64,000 nt of DNA. Source: Flavobacterium nitrogenifigens (lineage in GTDB: Bacteria; Bacteroidota; Bacteroidia; Flavobacteriales; Flavobacteriaceae). How positions within the stretch are numbered: position 1 is the first letter of the stretch; each line of letters starts with the position of its first letter. Shown in pieces: positions 8,854 to 17,909 of the stretch. The notes beneath the pieces are model-generated. The model saw only the letters and a list, made by a program, of their open reading frames with translations, was not told the origin of the DNA and made no database searches. The position numbers and the translations under genes are program-made. The stretch is taken from NCBI RefSeq assembly GCF_003254565.1, contig NZ_QJRI01000180.1, forward strand, positions 186,001 through 250,000. Reading direction: 5' to 3'.

Positions 8854-10509
8854 TTATTTTTTTGGAGCAGCACCAGGAATTAATTCTCCTTTTTGTTTGA
8901 ATTTGCTGTATTCTACAACTCCTGTTTTATCTGCCCAGTCAAAGTATTTTGCCGAAAGATCATTTACAATTCCAGGATTTTGAGCTGCCACATTTGTAGT
9001 TTCTCCTCGGTCTGTTTCAAGATCATAAAGTTCCCATTGGTAAGACGGATAAATTGAAACCAATTTCCATTTGCCTTCACGAACGGCTCTGTTTCCAGCT
9101 CTTTCCCAAAATAAAGGTGCGCCACGATTTACTTCGGAAGCATTGTCGAATAATACAGGCAATAAACTTTTTCCAGGAAGCGGATTAGAGTTTATCCCAT
9201 TTAAAGCTTTAGGATATTCAATCCCGACCAATTCATAAAAAGTAGGAGCAAGATCTATAATATGTCCAGTTCCTTTATCGATTCTTCCTGCTTTAATTTT
9301 GGATGGATACCAAGCAATAAATGGAGAACTGAATCCGCCTTCGTGCATATTGTTTTTATAATCCTGCAAAGGTGTATTCGATAAATACGCCCAATTTTGT
9401 TCTTGATAATCAAAAGAACCAGAAGAACCTACAGGTCCGTCATTTCGAACCAAACCTCTCCCTAACGGATTGTAGGTATTAAATCCGCCTTGAGCGCCAT
9501 TATCAGAAATAAATATAATTAGTGTGTTTTTATCCTTTTTCAATTCTTTTAGCTTGTTCAAAACTTTACCCACATTCTGATCCATATTGTCAACCATTGC
9601 AGCATAGACTTCCATTTTTGCTTTCCAGAATTGTTTCTCATCATAAGTCAGTTTGCTCCATTCTGGAACTTCAGGATCTCTTGCCGAAACAGTTTGATTT
9701 GCTGGTAAGATGCCATTAGCTTTTAATTTCTCAATTCGTTTTTCTCTTAAAACATCCCAACCTTGATCAAATTTGCCTCTATATTTTGCAATATCAACAG
9801 GTTTTGCCTGTAATGGCCAATGTGGAGCTGTAAAAGCCAAATACAAAAAGAAAGGTTTGTTTTCTTTGTTTTGTTCCTCTAAGAAAGTGACCGCATTATT
9901 ACCAATTTCATCTGTAAAATAATAAGAATCATCTTTTGGGTGGAGCTCTTCATTATTACGAATTAATTTTACAGGATAAGGCGTTTTTCCAAAAGGCAAA
10001 GGTTTGGTGTCAAAGTAATTAGAAGCTCCTTTTAAGATGCCATAAAATTTATCAAAACCTCTTTGGTTAGGCCATTGTGCTTGATCTTCAGAACCAACAT
10101 GCCATTTTCCTGATAAAAGTGTGCTGTATCCGCCTGATCGAAAAACTTCACCTAATGTCAGAGATTCTTTGTTTAAGTAGCCTTGATACGCTGGCAAACC
10201 CAGATTGACATCAAAAAAACCTACGCCAGCTTTATGCTGATATTGTCCCGTTAATAATGAAGCTCTCGTAGGCGCGCAGATGGAATTATTGTAAAATTCG
10301 CGAAGGCGTGTTCCTTCTTTTGCTAATCGATCTAGATTTGGAGTGCTAATTTCGGAGCCGTAATTTCCTAAATCTGAATATCCCATATCGTCTACCATAA
10401 TCAAAATTATATTTGGTTTTGATGAATTATTCTGTGCATTCGATTGGTAAAAACCAACCGTTCCAGATGCAAGAAAAGACAGTAAAATGTTTTTTAGTTT
10501 GGTATTCAT
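8854..10509 (-). CDS. Periplasmic type I sulfatase (last gene of the sulfur operon)
   Basis: 551 residues with a signal peptide ending near SNAQ. Sulfate-ester hydrolase of the formylglycine type: the maturation motif ICAPTRASLLTG gives a cysteine to be converted to formylglycine. Calcium-site Asp pair IILIMVDDMGYSD, the GKWHVG Lys/His pair and the late Asp-Asn in ISDNGAQGG are also present. A sulfatase-maturing enzyme is not in this window. It lies 33 bases after the YeiH gene at the 3' end of a roughly 14-kb operon. The substrate is unknown; no glycosidase accompanies it, so a sulfated polysaccharide is not obvious. Confidence 0.92.
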   Translation of the reverse strand: MNTKLKNILLSFLASGTVGFYQSNAQNNSSKPNIILIMVDDMGYSDLGNYGSEISTPNLDRLAKEGTRLREFYNNSICAPTRASLLTGQYQHKAGVGFFDVNLGLPAYQGYLNKESLTLGEVFRSGGYSTLLSGKWHVGSEDQAQWPNQRGFDKFYGILKGASNYFDTKPLPFGKTPYPVKLIRNNEELHPKDDSYYFTDEIGNNAVTFLEEQNKENKPFFLYLAFTAPHWPLQAKPVDIAKYRGKFDQGWDVLREKRIEKLKANGILPANQTVSARDPEVPEWSKLTYDEKQFWKAKMEVYAAMVDNMDQNVGKVLNKLKELKKDKNTLIIFISDNGAQGGFNTYNPLGRGLVRNDGPVGSSGSFDYQEQNWAYLSNTPLQDYKNNMHEGGFSSPFIAWYPSKIKAGRIDKGTGHIIDLAPTFYELVGIEYPKALNGINSNPLPGKSLLPVLFDNASEVNRGAPLFWERAGNRAVREGKWKLVSIYPSYQWELYDLETDRGETTNVAAQNPGIVNDLSAKYFDWADKTGVVEYSKFKQKGELIPGAAPKK

Positions 10510-10542
10510 GGTATTGTTTTGTTGTTAATTTTCATTGGTTTT

Positions 10543-11802
10543 TTATTTATTGAAAAGTAAAAAAGCAATGAAAAGGGTAATAATAATGTTGAATAATTGT
10601 GCAATTAAGAAGGCAAATAAAGGTGTCCTACTATTGTTTTGAAGTAAATCTTTAAAATTGGTTTCTAGGCCTATACTTGTAAAAGCTAATGCAAACCAAA
10701 CTCCCTGTAGATTTTTCAGATTGTCTTTGACAGTATCTCGAACTTCTGGGCTTATAAAAAAAGAAAATAGGATAGAGGCTAAGATAAAACCGATAACAAA
10801 TTTAGGAAAACGTTCCCAAATGACTTTTAAAGTCGGTTTAGATATTGTTTCAGAGGAATTGTTATGGGTGTAAGTCCAATATATTGAAATTGCAAAAGCG
10901 GCTAATCCTAATAGTACATTTTGCGAAAATTTTACAATTGTACTAATTTTTAGCGCTGTTTCTCCAACCAAAGTTCCTGAAGCCACAACTGCACCAGAAG
11001 TATCAATGCTTCCTCCAAGCCAAGCACCAGTTACCTCTTCTGGGAAATTAAAATATTTAGCAATAATAGGCATGAAAATCATCATTGGAATTGCGGTAAC
11101 CAAAACAATCGAGATTACATAAGATAATTTTTTTGAATCGCCTTTGATCGCGCCAGAAGTTGCAATTGCTGCCGAAACGCCACAGATTGAAACGGCACTT
11201 GAAATCATCATGGTTAATTCGTCGTCGACTTTTAGTTTCTTGCAAAGCCAGAAGGCAAAATACCAAACCGACAAAACCACTATTAAAGCTTGAATTAAAC
11301 CTAATGAACCTGCTTTAAGAATATCCGAAAAAATCACGCTTGTTCCCAGTAACACCAATCCGATTTTGACAAATAATTCGGTTGATAAAGCAGCACGAAA
11401 CCATTCTGGAAGTGTAAAGAAATTGCCAATTGCTAAACCAATTATCAAACTGAAAATGACTGCTTCTAGATTTAGTGCTTTTACCTCAGAATTTCCTGCA
11501 ATGATTAAGGCAATTATCGTTAAGAAATAAATTATAGGAAATCCCAAAATGAAATTTTTAACCGATTTTCCAACTAAGAATGTTCCAATTGTTCCGATAG
11601 AAATAAAATAAAGGAATTGAAGACCTATTGTTTGAGTGTTTTTAATTTCGAAAACATTATTTATTAAGTCTGTTCCGTTTGTCCACTTGAAAACGGGAAC
11701 TTCTGGCAGAAAAATAAAGAGAGAAATTCCGATGATTAGAAAACCGAGAATAACGACGGTCCAATCTTCGTGAAGATTAAATTGTTTTGTTGAGGTTGAC
11801 AT
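10543..11802 (-). CDS. YeiH-family (UPF0324) membrane protein, putative sulfate/sulfite exporter
   Basis: 419 residues with about ten membrane helices. The family signatures CGVSAAIATSGAIKGDSKKLS and GGSIDTSGAVVASGTL are clear. Members are annotated as putative sulfate exporters. Placed between sulfatase genes, it fits removal of surplus inorganic sulfate or sulfite released by ester cleavage. The start at MSTSTKQFNLHEDW is preferred; the longer upstream frame runs into the inverted repeat at 11839-11970 and encodes nothing family-like. Confidence 0.88.
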   Translation of the reverse strand: MSTSTKQFNLHEDWTVVILGFLIIGISLFIFLPEVPVFKWTNGTDLINNVFEIKNTQTIGLQFLYFISIGTIGTFLVGKSVKNFILGFPIIYFLTIIALIIAGNSEVKALNLEAVIFSLIIGLAIGNFFTLPEWFRAALSTELFVKIGLVLLGTSVIFSDILKAGSLGLIQALIVVLSVWYFAFWLCKKLKVDDELTMMISSAVSICGVSAAIATSGAIKGDSKKLSYVISIVLVTAIPMMIFMPIIAKYFNFPEEVTGAWLGGSIDTSGAVVASGTLVGETALKISTIVKFSQNVLLGLAAFAISIYWTYTHNNSSETISKPTLKVIWERFPKFVIGFILASILFSFFISPEVRDTVKDNLKNLQGVWFALAFTSIGLETNFKDLLQNNSRTPLFAFLIAQLFNIIITLFIAFLLFNK

Positions 11803-11838
11803 TAAGGCTTGAATTAAATTCTTTAAGAATATTATTTG

Positions 11839-11970
11839 AATTGCCTCCAGCTTTAGCTGGAGGTAAAAGTTTTGTGAGTAAGTAAAAGGCTTTAGCCGAA
11901 TCAAAAAAGTTTGGCTAAAGCCCTTCTATATTTTGAATTTTAAACCTCCAGCTAAAGCTGGAGGCAATTG
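11839..11970. repeat. Nested inverted-repeat element, CCTCCAGC family, copy 1
   Basis: Outer arms TTGCCTCCAGCTTTAGCTGG and its complement near 11945-11968 enclose inner arms GGCTTTAGCC / GGCTAAAGCC. The arms are themselves self-complementary. A near-identical full element lies at 54217-54341 and a partial one at 63490-63517, so this is a dispersed family. It fills the gap between the second sulfatase gene and the YeiH gene. Confidence 0.9.
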
Positions 11971-11992
11971 ATTTATGGATTTCTTCTAAAGA

Positions 11993-13612
11993 TTACAAAT
12001 CAACAAAGTACTTTTGTTTTCCAAAGTAGAATTCATAATAGGTTAAATTTGGCCAAAGCGGTTTGATTAAACCTTTTTCCCAAGTTTGCAAAGCTGTTTC
12101 TAGTTCTTTTACTTTTTCAGGATCTAGTTGTGAGAGGTCTTTAGTTTCAGATTTATCTTTCGCAAGATTATAAAGCCATTTTTCATGCGTTCTTCCGCTA
12201 ATGATTAATTTCCAGTCGCCGCTTCGAACTGCTTTTGCATCGCCAGAACGCCAGTATAAATCTTTGTGGGCGATTTTATTTTCATTTACTGTTTTAACCA
12301 AATCAACACCATCATAAATTCTATCTTTTGGTAAATCTGAACCGATCGCCGCAGCAATGGTTGTGAAAAAATCTAAAGTGCTTACAGGCTGTTTATAAAT
12401 TGTATGAGGTTTAATTTTTCCTTTCCACGAAAGTGCAAATGGAACATTAATTCCGCCTTCGAAATGAGAAAATTTCCCGCCTTTAAGTGGAGCATTTGTT
12501 GTAGCAAAAGTATAATCGGCACCGCCATTGTCACTTGCAAAAATGATTAAAGTATTGTCTTCTAATCCTTCTTTTTTGACTTTTTCGCGAATTCTTCCAA
12601 TGGCATCATCTAAGGCACTAATCATAGCAAAATAAACACGTTTGTTTTCGTCTTTTACATTTGGAAATCGATCATAATATTTTTTGCGAACCTGAAATGG
12701 CGTGTGAGGTGCATTGAAAGGAATATAAAGCAAGAAAGGTTTGTTTTTATTTTTATCAATAAAAGCTTCCGCTTCTTCCGCAAATTTTTCGGTTAGATAT
12801 GCTTTTTCATCAATAACGGTTGTATCCCGACGAATTTGTCCAATTCCAACCCGACCTTTTCCCCAAATGGTTTTATCGGTAAAATCTTTGTGATGATGAT
12901 TAATAATATCTGGATTATCATCTTCTGGAGTATAAAGAGAGAAAGCCTGATAAAATCCGTAATGATAATCGAAACCACGATCTAAAGGAAAAAATCCTTT
13001 GTTGTGACCCAAATGCCATTTTCCAATTATTCCTGTGCTGTAACCTTGTCTTTTTGCCAAATCTGCAAAAGTGATTTCCGATTTTGGAAGCCCTTGCGTT
13101 GCAATAGATGCATCATTTGGATATTCGATTTTGTCATTCAGTTTCCAATTGTCTGTTTCAATTAAATAATTAAAAGCATAATATTCCAGATTGTTTTTAG
13201 GATAGCGATCGCCCGGCTGATATTCATGCCCAAAACGTTCCTGATATCTTCCTGTAATTAATCCCGCTCTTGATGGCGAACAAATTGATGCAGAGGCGTA
13301 ACCGTCTGTAAAAGTCGCGCCTGATGCGGCAAGCGAATCGATTTGTGGAGTTGGAGTCGATTTTCCGCCGTAGAGCGAAATATCGAATTTTCCTAAATCA
13401 TCTGCCAGAAGGATAATGATATTGGTCTTTTTTCCAGAAATAGAATCTTTAGGTTTTGAAGCTAAAAACTCTTTTTTTCCTTCTGCTAATTTTGGATTTT
13501 CTTTGATTAAGGTTCCATAGGTATTAATTGGCCAGAATAAAAAAGCTGCCAGAATGAAAAGCGTGATTAAAATGGGGGTAACAATTTTGGTTATTTTTTT
13601 ATAGTTTGTCAT
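11993..13612 (-). CDS. Membrane-anchored or secreted type I sulfatase
   Basis: 539 residues from MTNYKKITK. An N-terminal hydrophobic segment (about 9-30) acts as anchor or signal. Sulfatase motifs: IIILLADDLGKFD (metal Asp pair), ICSPSRAGLITG (Cys for formylglycine), GKWHLG, and FASDNGGAD. The start is set at the residue before the membrane segment, because the longer frame begins inside a repeat (13656-13753). It belongs to the sulfur operon and sits between the thioredoxin fusion and the YeiH gene. The substrate is unknown. Confidence 0.9.
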   Translation of the reverse strand: MTNYKKITKIVTPILITLFILAAFLFWPINTYGTLIKENPKLAEGKKEFLASKPKDSISGKKTNIIILLADDLGKFDISLYGGKSTPTPQIDSLAASGATFTDGYASASICSPSRAGLITGRYQERFGHEYQPGDRYPKNNLEYYAFNYLIETDNWKLNDKIEYPNDASIATQGLPKSEITFADLAKRQGYSTGIIGKWHLGHNKGFFPLDRGFDYHYGFYQAFSLYTPEDDNPDIINHHHKDFTDKTIWGKGRVGIGQIRRDTTVIDEKAYLTEKFAEEAEAFIDKNKNKPFLLYIPFNAPHTPFQVRKKYYDRFPNVKDENKRVYFAMISALDDAIGRIREKVKKEGLEDNTLIIFASDNGGADYTFATTNAPLKGGKFSHFEGGINVPFALSWKGKIKPHTIYKQPVSTLDFFTTIAAAIGSDLPKDRIYDGVDLVKTVNENKIAHKDLYWRSGDAKAVRSGDWKLIISGRTHEKWLYNLAKDKSETKDLSQLDPEKVKELETALQTWEKGLIKPLWPNLTYYEFYFGKQKYFVDL

Positions 13613-13655
13613 AGTTTGGTTTTTGGTTAGTTCGAATTGCTTTTGCCAGTATTTT

Positions 13656-13753
13656 GTCACCCTGAGGAACGAAGGATCACACACGTAACTCTACAAAGAT
13701 TGTCGACTCCGATTAGGGAATTACGAGTGTGATCCTTCGTTCCTCAGGATGAC
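13656..13753. repeat. Inverted repeat, GAGGAACGAAG family, copy 1
   Basis: The left arm from 13656 (GTCACCCTGAGGAACGAAGG) and the right arm ending at 13753 (ending CAGGATGAC) are complementary over about 27 bases with few mismatches. A second copy is at 40641-40738 and a fragment at 61951-61976. It occupies the gap between the thioredoxin-fusion gene and the second sulfatase gene. Confidence 0.9.
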
Positions 13754-13787
13754 ATACTTTGCGTTGAAACTGTATAAAAGATTGTGC

Positions 13788-14504
13788 TTACTTAGAAGCC
13801 AATGCAACATCAACTTCATTCTTCAAGTCATTTGCCCCTTCTTTCTTAAAAATAATTTTTCCATTTTCGTATAAAATCAAAGTCGGAAAAACTTTTACAG
13901 TTTTTAAATCGGCAATTACCTGTGGACTGTCTTCTAACTCAATTTCTACGATTTTTAAGTTCGAGCCATAATCAGATCTTATGTTTTCTAAAACTGGTTT
14001 TACTTTTTTGCAAGCACCGCAGTATTTCGAGCCGATATCAACCAAAACTGTTTTATTTTCAGCAATAATTTTATTGAATTCTGCTAATGATAGTTTACTT
14101 TTTAGATTAGAATAAAAAGGTTTTCCGTTTCCAATCCAATTGGCAATTCCACCTTCTAAACTATAGGCTTCTGAGAAACCATTTTTTAATAATTCTTTTT
14201 CTAAAGCAACACTTCTTCCAGCTCCGATAGAATAGATAAAAACAGGTTTAGATTTATCTAGTTTAGCAACAGATTGCGTGTAGTTTTCAGATTGAAGATT
14301 AAAGTTTACAGCACCTACAATATGATTTAAAGCAAATTCTTCAGGAGTTCTAGCATCAACAATCTGCGGATTTTTTTGACTTTTTATTTTCGAATAAAAT
14401 GAATCCAGCGACAATGAGCTGTGAATTTCATTTTGCGAAAAAGCAGCAACTGCCCAAAAGAAGGCAATTGCTGTTATACTGGTTTTTAAGATTTGATTTT
14501 TCAT
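13788..14504 (-). CDS. Periplasmic rhodanese-thioredoxin fusion protein
   Basis: 238 residues. Signal peptide to about 23 (AAFSQ). A rhodanese-like domain follows (about 35-125, VDARTPEEFALNHIVGAVN to EGGIANW) and then a thioredoxin domain (about 140-238) with the redox motif KYCGACKK. The rhodanese active-site loop reads IYSIGAGRS, with Ser where the sulfur-carrying Cys normally stands, so sulfur transfer by that domain is doubtful. The thioredoxin half is complete. It is 11 bases downstream of the hydroxylase-family gene. A role in thiol chemistry of envelope proteins fits, but is inference. Confidence 0.85.
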   Translation of the reverse strand: MKNQILKTSITAIAFFWAVAAFSQNEIHSSLSLDSFYSKIKSQKNPQIVDARTPEEFALNHIVGAVNFNLQSENYTQSVAKLDKSKPVFIYSIGAGRSVALEKELLKNGFSEAYSLEGGIANWIGNGKPFYSNLKSKLSLAEFNKIIAENKTVLVDIGSKYCGACKKVKPVLENIRSDYGSNLKIVEIELEDSPQVIADLKTVKVFPTLILYENGKIIFKKEGANDLKNEVDVALASK

Positions 14505-14515
14505 TTTAAGAAGTA

Positions 14516-15571
14516 TTAAACTTGTTCTAAAACTGGAGTAGGAGTTTCTTCTAAAGCAGCCTTAGGTTTTGACGGAAGCGATAATACGCCTTCGGCAAGA
14601 GAACTGCCTTCTTTTTTAGATTTAAAAATTGGCCATAGAAACTGTGCGTACCATTCTTCTTGTTTGTATGATTTTGTTCCGAATGTTTTAGGATATTTAC
14701 GTGTTATTAATCCGGTTCCGAAAATGATATCCCAGATAAAAAACATATTTCCGAAGTTTCCTTTAAAATGTCCAACACCATCTCCACTTGTATCTGCATG
14801 ATGCGCTTGATGTGTTGCAGGAGTAGAAATCAACCTTTCTAAAACCCATGCAATTGGATGCAATACTTTGTATTTGTAAAAAGGTTTATCCCATGGAATG
14901 CTTGAATGCGCTCCCAAAGTGATGAAACTTTTAATTACTAAAACAAACAAAGCAGGAAGTCCTAAACCTAAATAGGTTAAAGTTGCTGTCAAATAAATTT
15001 GAGAAAAGAAAATTGTATAAATAAAATTCTGTCTAGAAGCCATCGCCATTCCCATGTACGGAGCCGAATGATGTGTTCTGTGAAAACGCCATAAAAAAGG
15101 AACTTGATGATGCAATCTATGATACCAATACTGCGTTAAATCGTCTGCAATTGCGATTAAGAAAAAGCCTCCCCAAAACGGAACCCATGATAATGAATTA
15201 GCCAAATTTGGCAATAAATATGGCAAAGCTGTTAAGCTGAAAAAAGCAATTACGGGAGGTAAAAGCAATTTTGGAGCTAAGAAACAAACAATGTCTATTT
15301 TTCGTTCTTCGCCCGTCCATTCGTCATCATACAATCCAGCGGCAAATTCTATAATTCCTAAAACGATCATAAATACCGTTAATCCCCAAGTTCTAATATT
15401 AGCAAAAACAGGTTGTACAAATTCTAAAAATGAAGGCAGTGTAATATGCGATTCGCTTACAGCTCCGCCTGTTAGTTTAAAATACAGGTAAATTGCCAGT
15501 ACTGGCAATGAATAAATGAAGAAACTTATCGTTAAGTCTCTTGTTAGTTTTTCTTTTTGAACTATTGCCAT
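14516..15571 (-). CDS. Fatty-acid hydroxylase/sterol desaturase family membrane protein
   Basis: 351 residues with four to five membrane helices and the di-iron histidine boxes of the superfamily: WYHRLHHQVPFLWRFHRTHHS (HxxxHH-like and HxxHH) and a late ATHQAHHAD. These oxygen-dependent enzymes hydroxylate or desaturate lipids. In a sulfatase operon it might act on the carbon chain of a sulfated lipid or alkyl sulfate, but no substrate can be read. It starts 6 bases after a 39-residue membrane protein gene. Confidence 0.88.
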   Translation of the reverse strand: MAIVQKEKLTRDLTISFFIYSLPVLAIYLYFKLTGGAVSESHITLPSFLEFVQPVFANIRTWGLTVFMIVLGIIEFAAGLYDDEWTGEERKIDIVCFLAPKLLLPPVIAFFSLTALPYLLPNLANSLSWVPFWGGFFLIAIADDLTQYWYHRLHHQVPFLWRFHRTHHSAPYMGMAMASRQNFIYTIFFSQIYLTATLTYLGLGLPALFVLVIKSFITLGAHSSIPWDKPFYKYKVLHPIAWVLERLISTPATHQAHHADTSGDGVGHFKGNFGNMFFIWDIIFGTGLITRKYPKTFGTKSYKQEEWYAQFLWPIFKSKKEGSSLAEGVLSLPSKPKAALEETPTPVLEQV

Positions 15572-15577
15572 GATTTC

Positions 15578-15697
15578 TTACTTTAAAAATTGATTTACTA
15601 CTGCTAATCCGCCAGCTAAAATGGCAAGCGGAACTAAAAACAAGATTATCCCCACGACAATCTTTTTTCCTATAATTTCATAATCTACTCGTTTCAT
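15578..15697 (-). CDS. 39-residue single-helix membrane protein
   Basis: The frame starts MKRVDYEIIG and ends VVNQFLK, with one hydrophobic helix at about 13-35 and a basic start. It ends 6 bases before the hydroxylase-family gene, with the same orientation, tight spacing and a normal start, so it is probably a real small gene and perhaps a partner subunit. No family is recognised. Confidence 0.6.
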   Translation of the reverse strand: MKRVDYEIIGKKIVVGIILFLVPLAILAGGLAVVNQFLK

Positions 15698-15714
15698 AAT
15701 TATTCTTTTTATGT

Positions 15715-15796
15715 CCTGCAAGGTTTCCAAAACCTTGTAGGTATGTTTTTAAAGTATATGATTTGAAACCTACAAGGTTTGAAAAAACCTTGCAGG
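15715..15796. repeat. Inverted repeat, CCTGCAAGGTTT family
   Basis: Arms 15715-15741 and 15769-15796 (both centred on AAGGTTT / AAACCTT) are complementary. It fills the gap between the third sulfatase gene and the small membrane protein gene. Confidence 0.85.
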
Positions 15797-15805
15797 TTCT
15801 GTATT

Positions 15806-17722
15806 TTAGTTATTTGTTCCTCCAGGTTTAGTTGCCTGTTTAATCAAGTCGGAAACTGTTTTTCCTTTGTCAGCGCCCGTATTATGGATTCTTCTGTTGT
15901 ACACATCCTGCCAGTCAATCAAAGGATATAGATTGTTTTCTTTGGCCTGTTCGTCAAATAATTTTTGAAGTTCAGCCAGTTTTTCAGGGTATTTTTTCGC
16001 CAGATTATTACGTTCGTTAAAATCTTCGTTTAGGTTATACAATTCCCAAACATCAGTATCAAAATTGCTTGGAGCAGGTTTTTCGTTGCTTCCTAAAGAT
16101 TTTTTCACAGCGAAAGAATCTGGTAAATGCGCTGCAGAAGCTTTCCATCCGTCTTTGTAAATGGCTCTATTTCCAAAAATGTAGTAATACTGTACTTTGT
16201 GCAATGATTCTGCTTTCGGATTATCTAAAGAAGCTTGGAATGAAGAACCTTGAATAATGTCTTGTTTAATTCCTTTGATGTATTCTGGCGCTTTAATTCC
16301 AGCAATATCTAAAGTTGTTGGCAAAAGATCAGTTACGTGACTGTATTGGTTTCTGATGCCGCCTTTATCTTTTATTCCGTTTGGATAAAAAACAATCAAC
16401 GGATTGCGAGTTCCACCTTCAGATTGTGCATCTTGTTTCCAGTTTTTAAAAGGAGCATTGGTTGCCTGCGCCCATCCTAAAGGATAATTGGTATTTAAAC
16501 CTTTTGCAGTTCCGATTTCACCAATATTGTTCAAATTGCTTTGGAAGTTTTCTTCATCCGTTTTTCCTTGAGCAAATAAACTTTGGTTGATTGTTCCTTG
16601 CAGCGTTCCTTCTTTACTAGCTCCATTGTCACCAATAGCAACAAAGATTAAAGTATTATCCAATTGTCCGCTTTGTTTTAAGTAATCTACAACTCTTCCT
16701 ATTTCATAATCGGTATACGTCAGGAATCCAGCGTAAACTTCCATGAATCTAGCGTATACTTTCTTTTGGTCTGGAGTTAATTTTTTCCATTCAGTGATTA
16801 AAGCATTACGATCTGGCAGTCCAGCATTTTGAGGAAAGATTCCCAATTTCTTTTGGATTGCCAAAACTTTTTCGCGGTAAACATCCCAACCTTCGTCAAA
16901 TTTTCCTTTGTATGGTTCAACCCATTTTTCAGCCACTTGATGCGGTGCGTGAACAGCTCCAGGTGCATAATACAAGAAGAAAGGTTTTCCTGGCGCTGCT
17001 TTCTGCTGTTTCTGAATGTAACTGATGGCTTTGTCTGTAATCAATTCATTCAAATGACGTCCGTCAGGTTTAATATGAACTTGATCTTCTACCAAATCTG
17101 GATTGTATTGATCGGTTTGTGAACCTAAGAATCCGTAGAAATGATCGAAACCTTTTCCAGTTGGCCATCTGTCAAACGGACCTGCATCTGTAGCATCTTC
17201 GTCTGGCGTAACCCCGTATTTTCCAACTGCAAAAGTGTTGTAACCATTATCACGTAAAATCTCTGCAATGGTTCCTTTATCAGAAGGAATTCTTCCGTCC
17301 CAACCTGGGAAACCTGCTGATAGAATTGTGTGCGAAAATCCGCTCACGTGAACTCTTCCTGAATTTCTTCCAGTCAATAAAGCCGCACGGGTAGGAGCAC
17401 AAATTGCTGTTGTATGGAAGTTGGTATAACGTAAACCGTTATTGGCTAGATTTTCAAAAGTTGGCGTATTGATTAAACCTCCAAAAGCACTTGAAGCTCC
17501 AAAGCCAACATCATCCAAAAGAATCCAAACAATATTCGGAGCGCCTTTTGGTGCTGTTACAGGATCTGGCCAATATTCTTTAGAATCGGCTAAAGTTTTG
17601 CCAATTGTACCTTTAAATTCTTGTTTTTCCTGCGCTATTCCCAATTGTGCAATCAGGAAAGCTGTAATCAAAAGCCCTTTCTTTGGACTTTTGACAGCGA
17701 TGCTATTTTTAAAATTTTTCAT
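15806..17722 (-). CDS. Periplasmic type I sulfatase, large form
   Basis: 638 residues with signal peptide to about 30. Motifs: NIVWILLDDVGFG (metal Asp pair), AICAPTRAALLTGRN (Cys for formylglycine), the AVGKYG position of the catalytic Lys (His replaced by Tyr-Gly relative to GKWHxG), and VAIGDNGAS near the second metal site. Insertions near 290-350 make it longer than the other two. It is the first sulfatase after susD. The changed GKWH box may mean different substrate handling. Confidence 0.9.
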   Translation of the reverse strand: MKNFKNSIAVKSPKKGLLITAFLIAQLGIAQEKQEFKGTIGKTLADSKEYWPDPVTAPKGAPNIVWILLDDVGFGASSAFGGLINTPTFENLANNGLRYTNFHTTAICAPTRAALLTGRNSGRVHVSGFSHTILSAGFPGWDGRIPSDKGTIAEILRDNGYNTFAVGKYGVTPDEDATDAGPFDRWPTGKGFDHFYGFLGSQTDQYNPDLVEDQVHIKPDGRHLNELITDKAISYIQKQQKAAPGKPFFLYYAPGAVHAPHQVAEKWVEPYKGKFDEGWDVYREKVLAIQKKLGIFPQNAGLPDRNALITEWKKLTPDQKKVYARFMEVYAGFLTYTDYEIGRVVDYLKQSGQLDNTLIFVAIGDNGASKEGTLQGTINQSLFAQGKTDEENFQSNLNNIGEIGTAKGLNTNYPLGWAQATNAPFKNWKQDAQSEGGTRNPLIVFYPNGIKDKGGIRNQYSHVTDLLPTTLDIAGIKAPEYIKGIKQDIIQGSSFQASLDNPKAESLHKVQYYYIFGNRAIYKDGWKASAAHLPDSFAVKKSLGSNEKPAPSNFDTDVWELYNLNEDFNERNNLAKKYPEKLAELQKLFDEQAKENNLYPLIDWQDVYNRRIHNTGADKGKTVSDLIKQATKPGGTNN

Positions 17723-17774
17723 TGTTTTATAGTTTTTTTAGTTAAAAGGTTCTTTTAATAATCAAGATTTTTTT

Positions 17775-17901
17775 AACACATAGAATCATAGTTTTTAGAA
17801 CCGATAAAAAGGCGTTTCACTTATTTCAATTCACATAGCAACTATGTGTGGAGAAACGAGTTTCTTTTTTAATAATTTAAAATCTATGTTTCTATGTGTT
17901 T
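17775..17901. repeat. Inverted repeat, CACATAGA family, copy 1
   Basis: Arms AACACATAGAATCATAG (17775-17791) and CTATGTTTCTATGTGTTT (17884-17901), with an inner hairpin around CACATAGCAACTATGTG. The second copy is at 57678-57790. It fills the gap between susD and the first sulfatase. Confidence 0.85.
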
Positions 17902-17909
17902 AATTTTTT

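Noticed and set aside
11803..11904. 34-residue N-terminal extension of the YeiH protein
   Set aside because: Encoded by the CCTCCAGC repeat; the family starts at MSTSTKQF.
13613..13684. 24-residue extension of the second sulfatase
   Set aside because: Comes from the GAGGAACGAAG repeat and precedes the normal membrane-anchor start.
17775..17901. Possible CRISPR-like or riboswitch structure between susD and the sulfatase
   Set aside because: Only a single pair of inverted arms, no regular spacers, and a second copy elsewhere shows it is a dispersed repeat.
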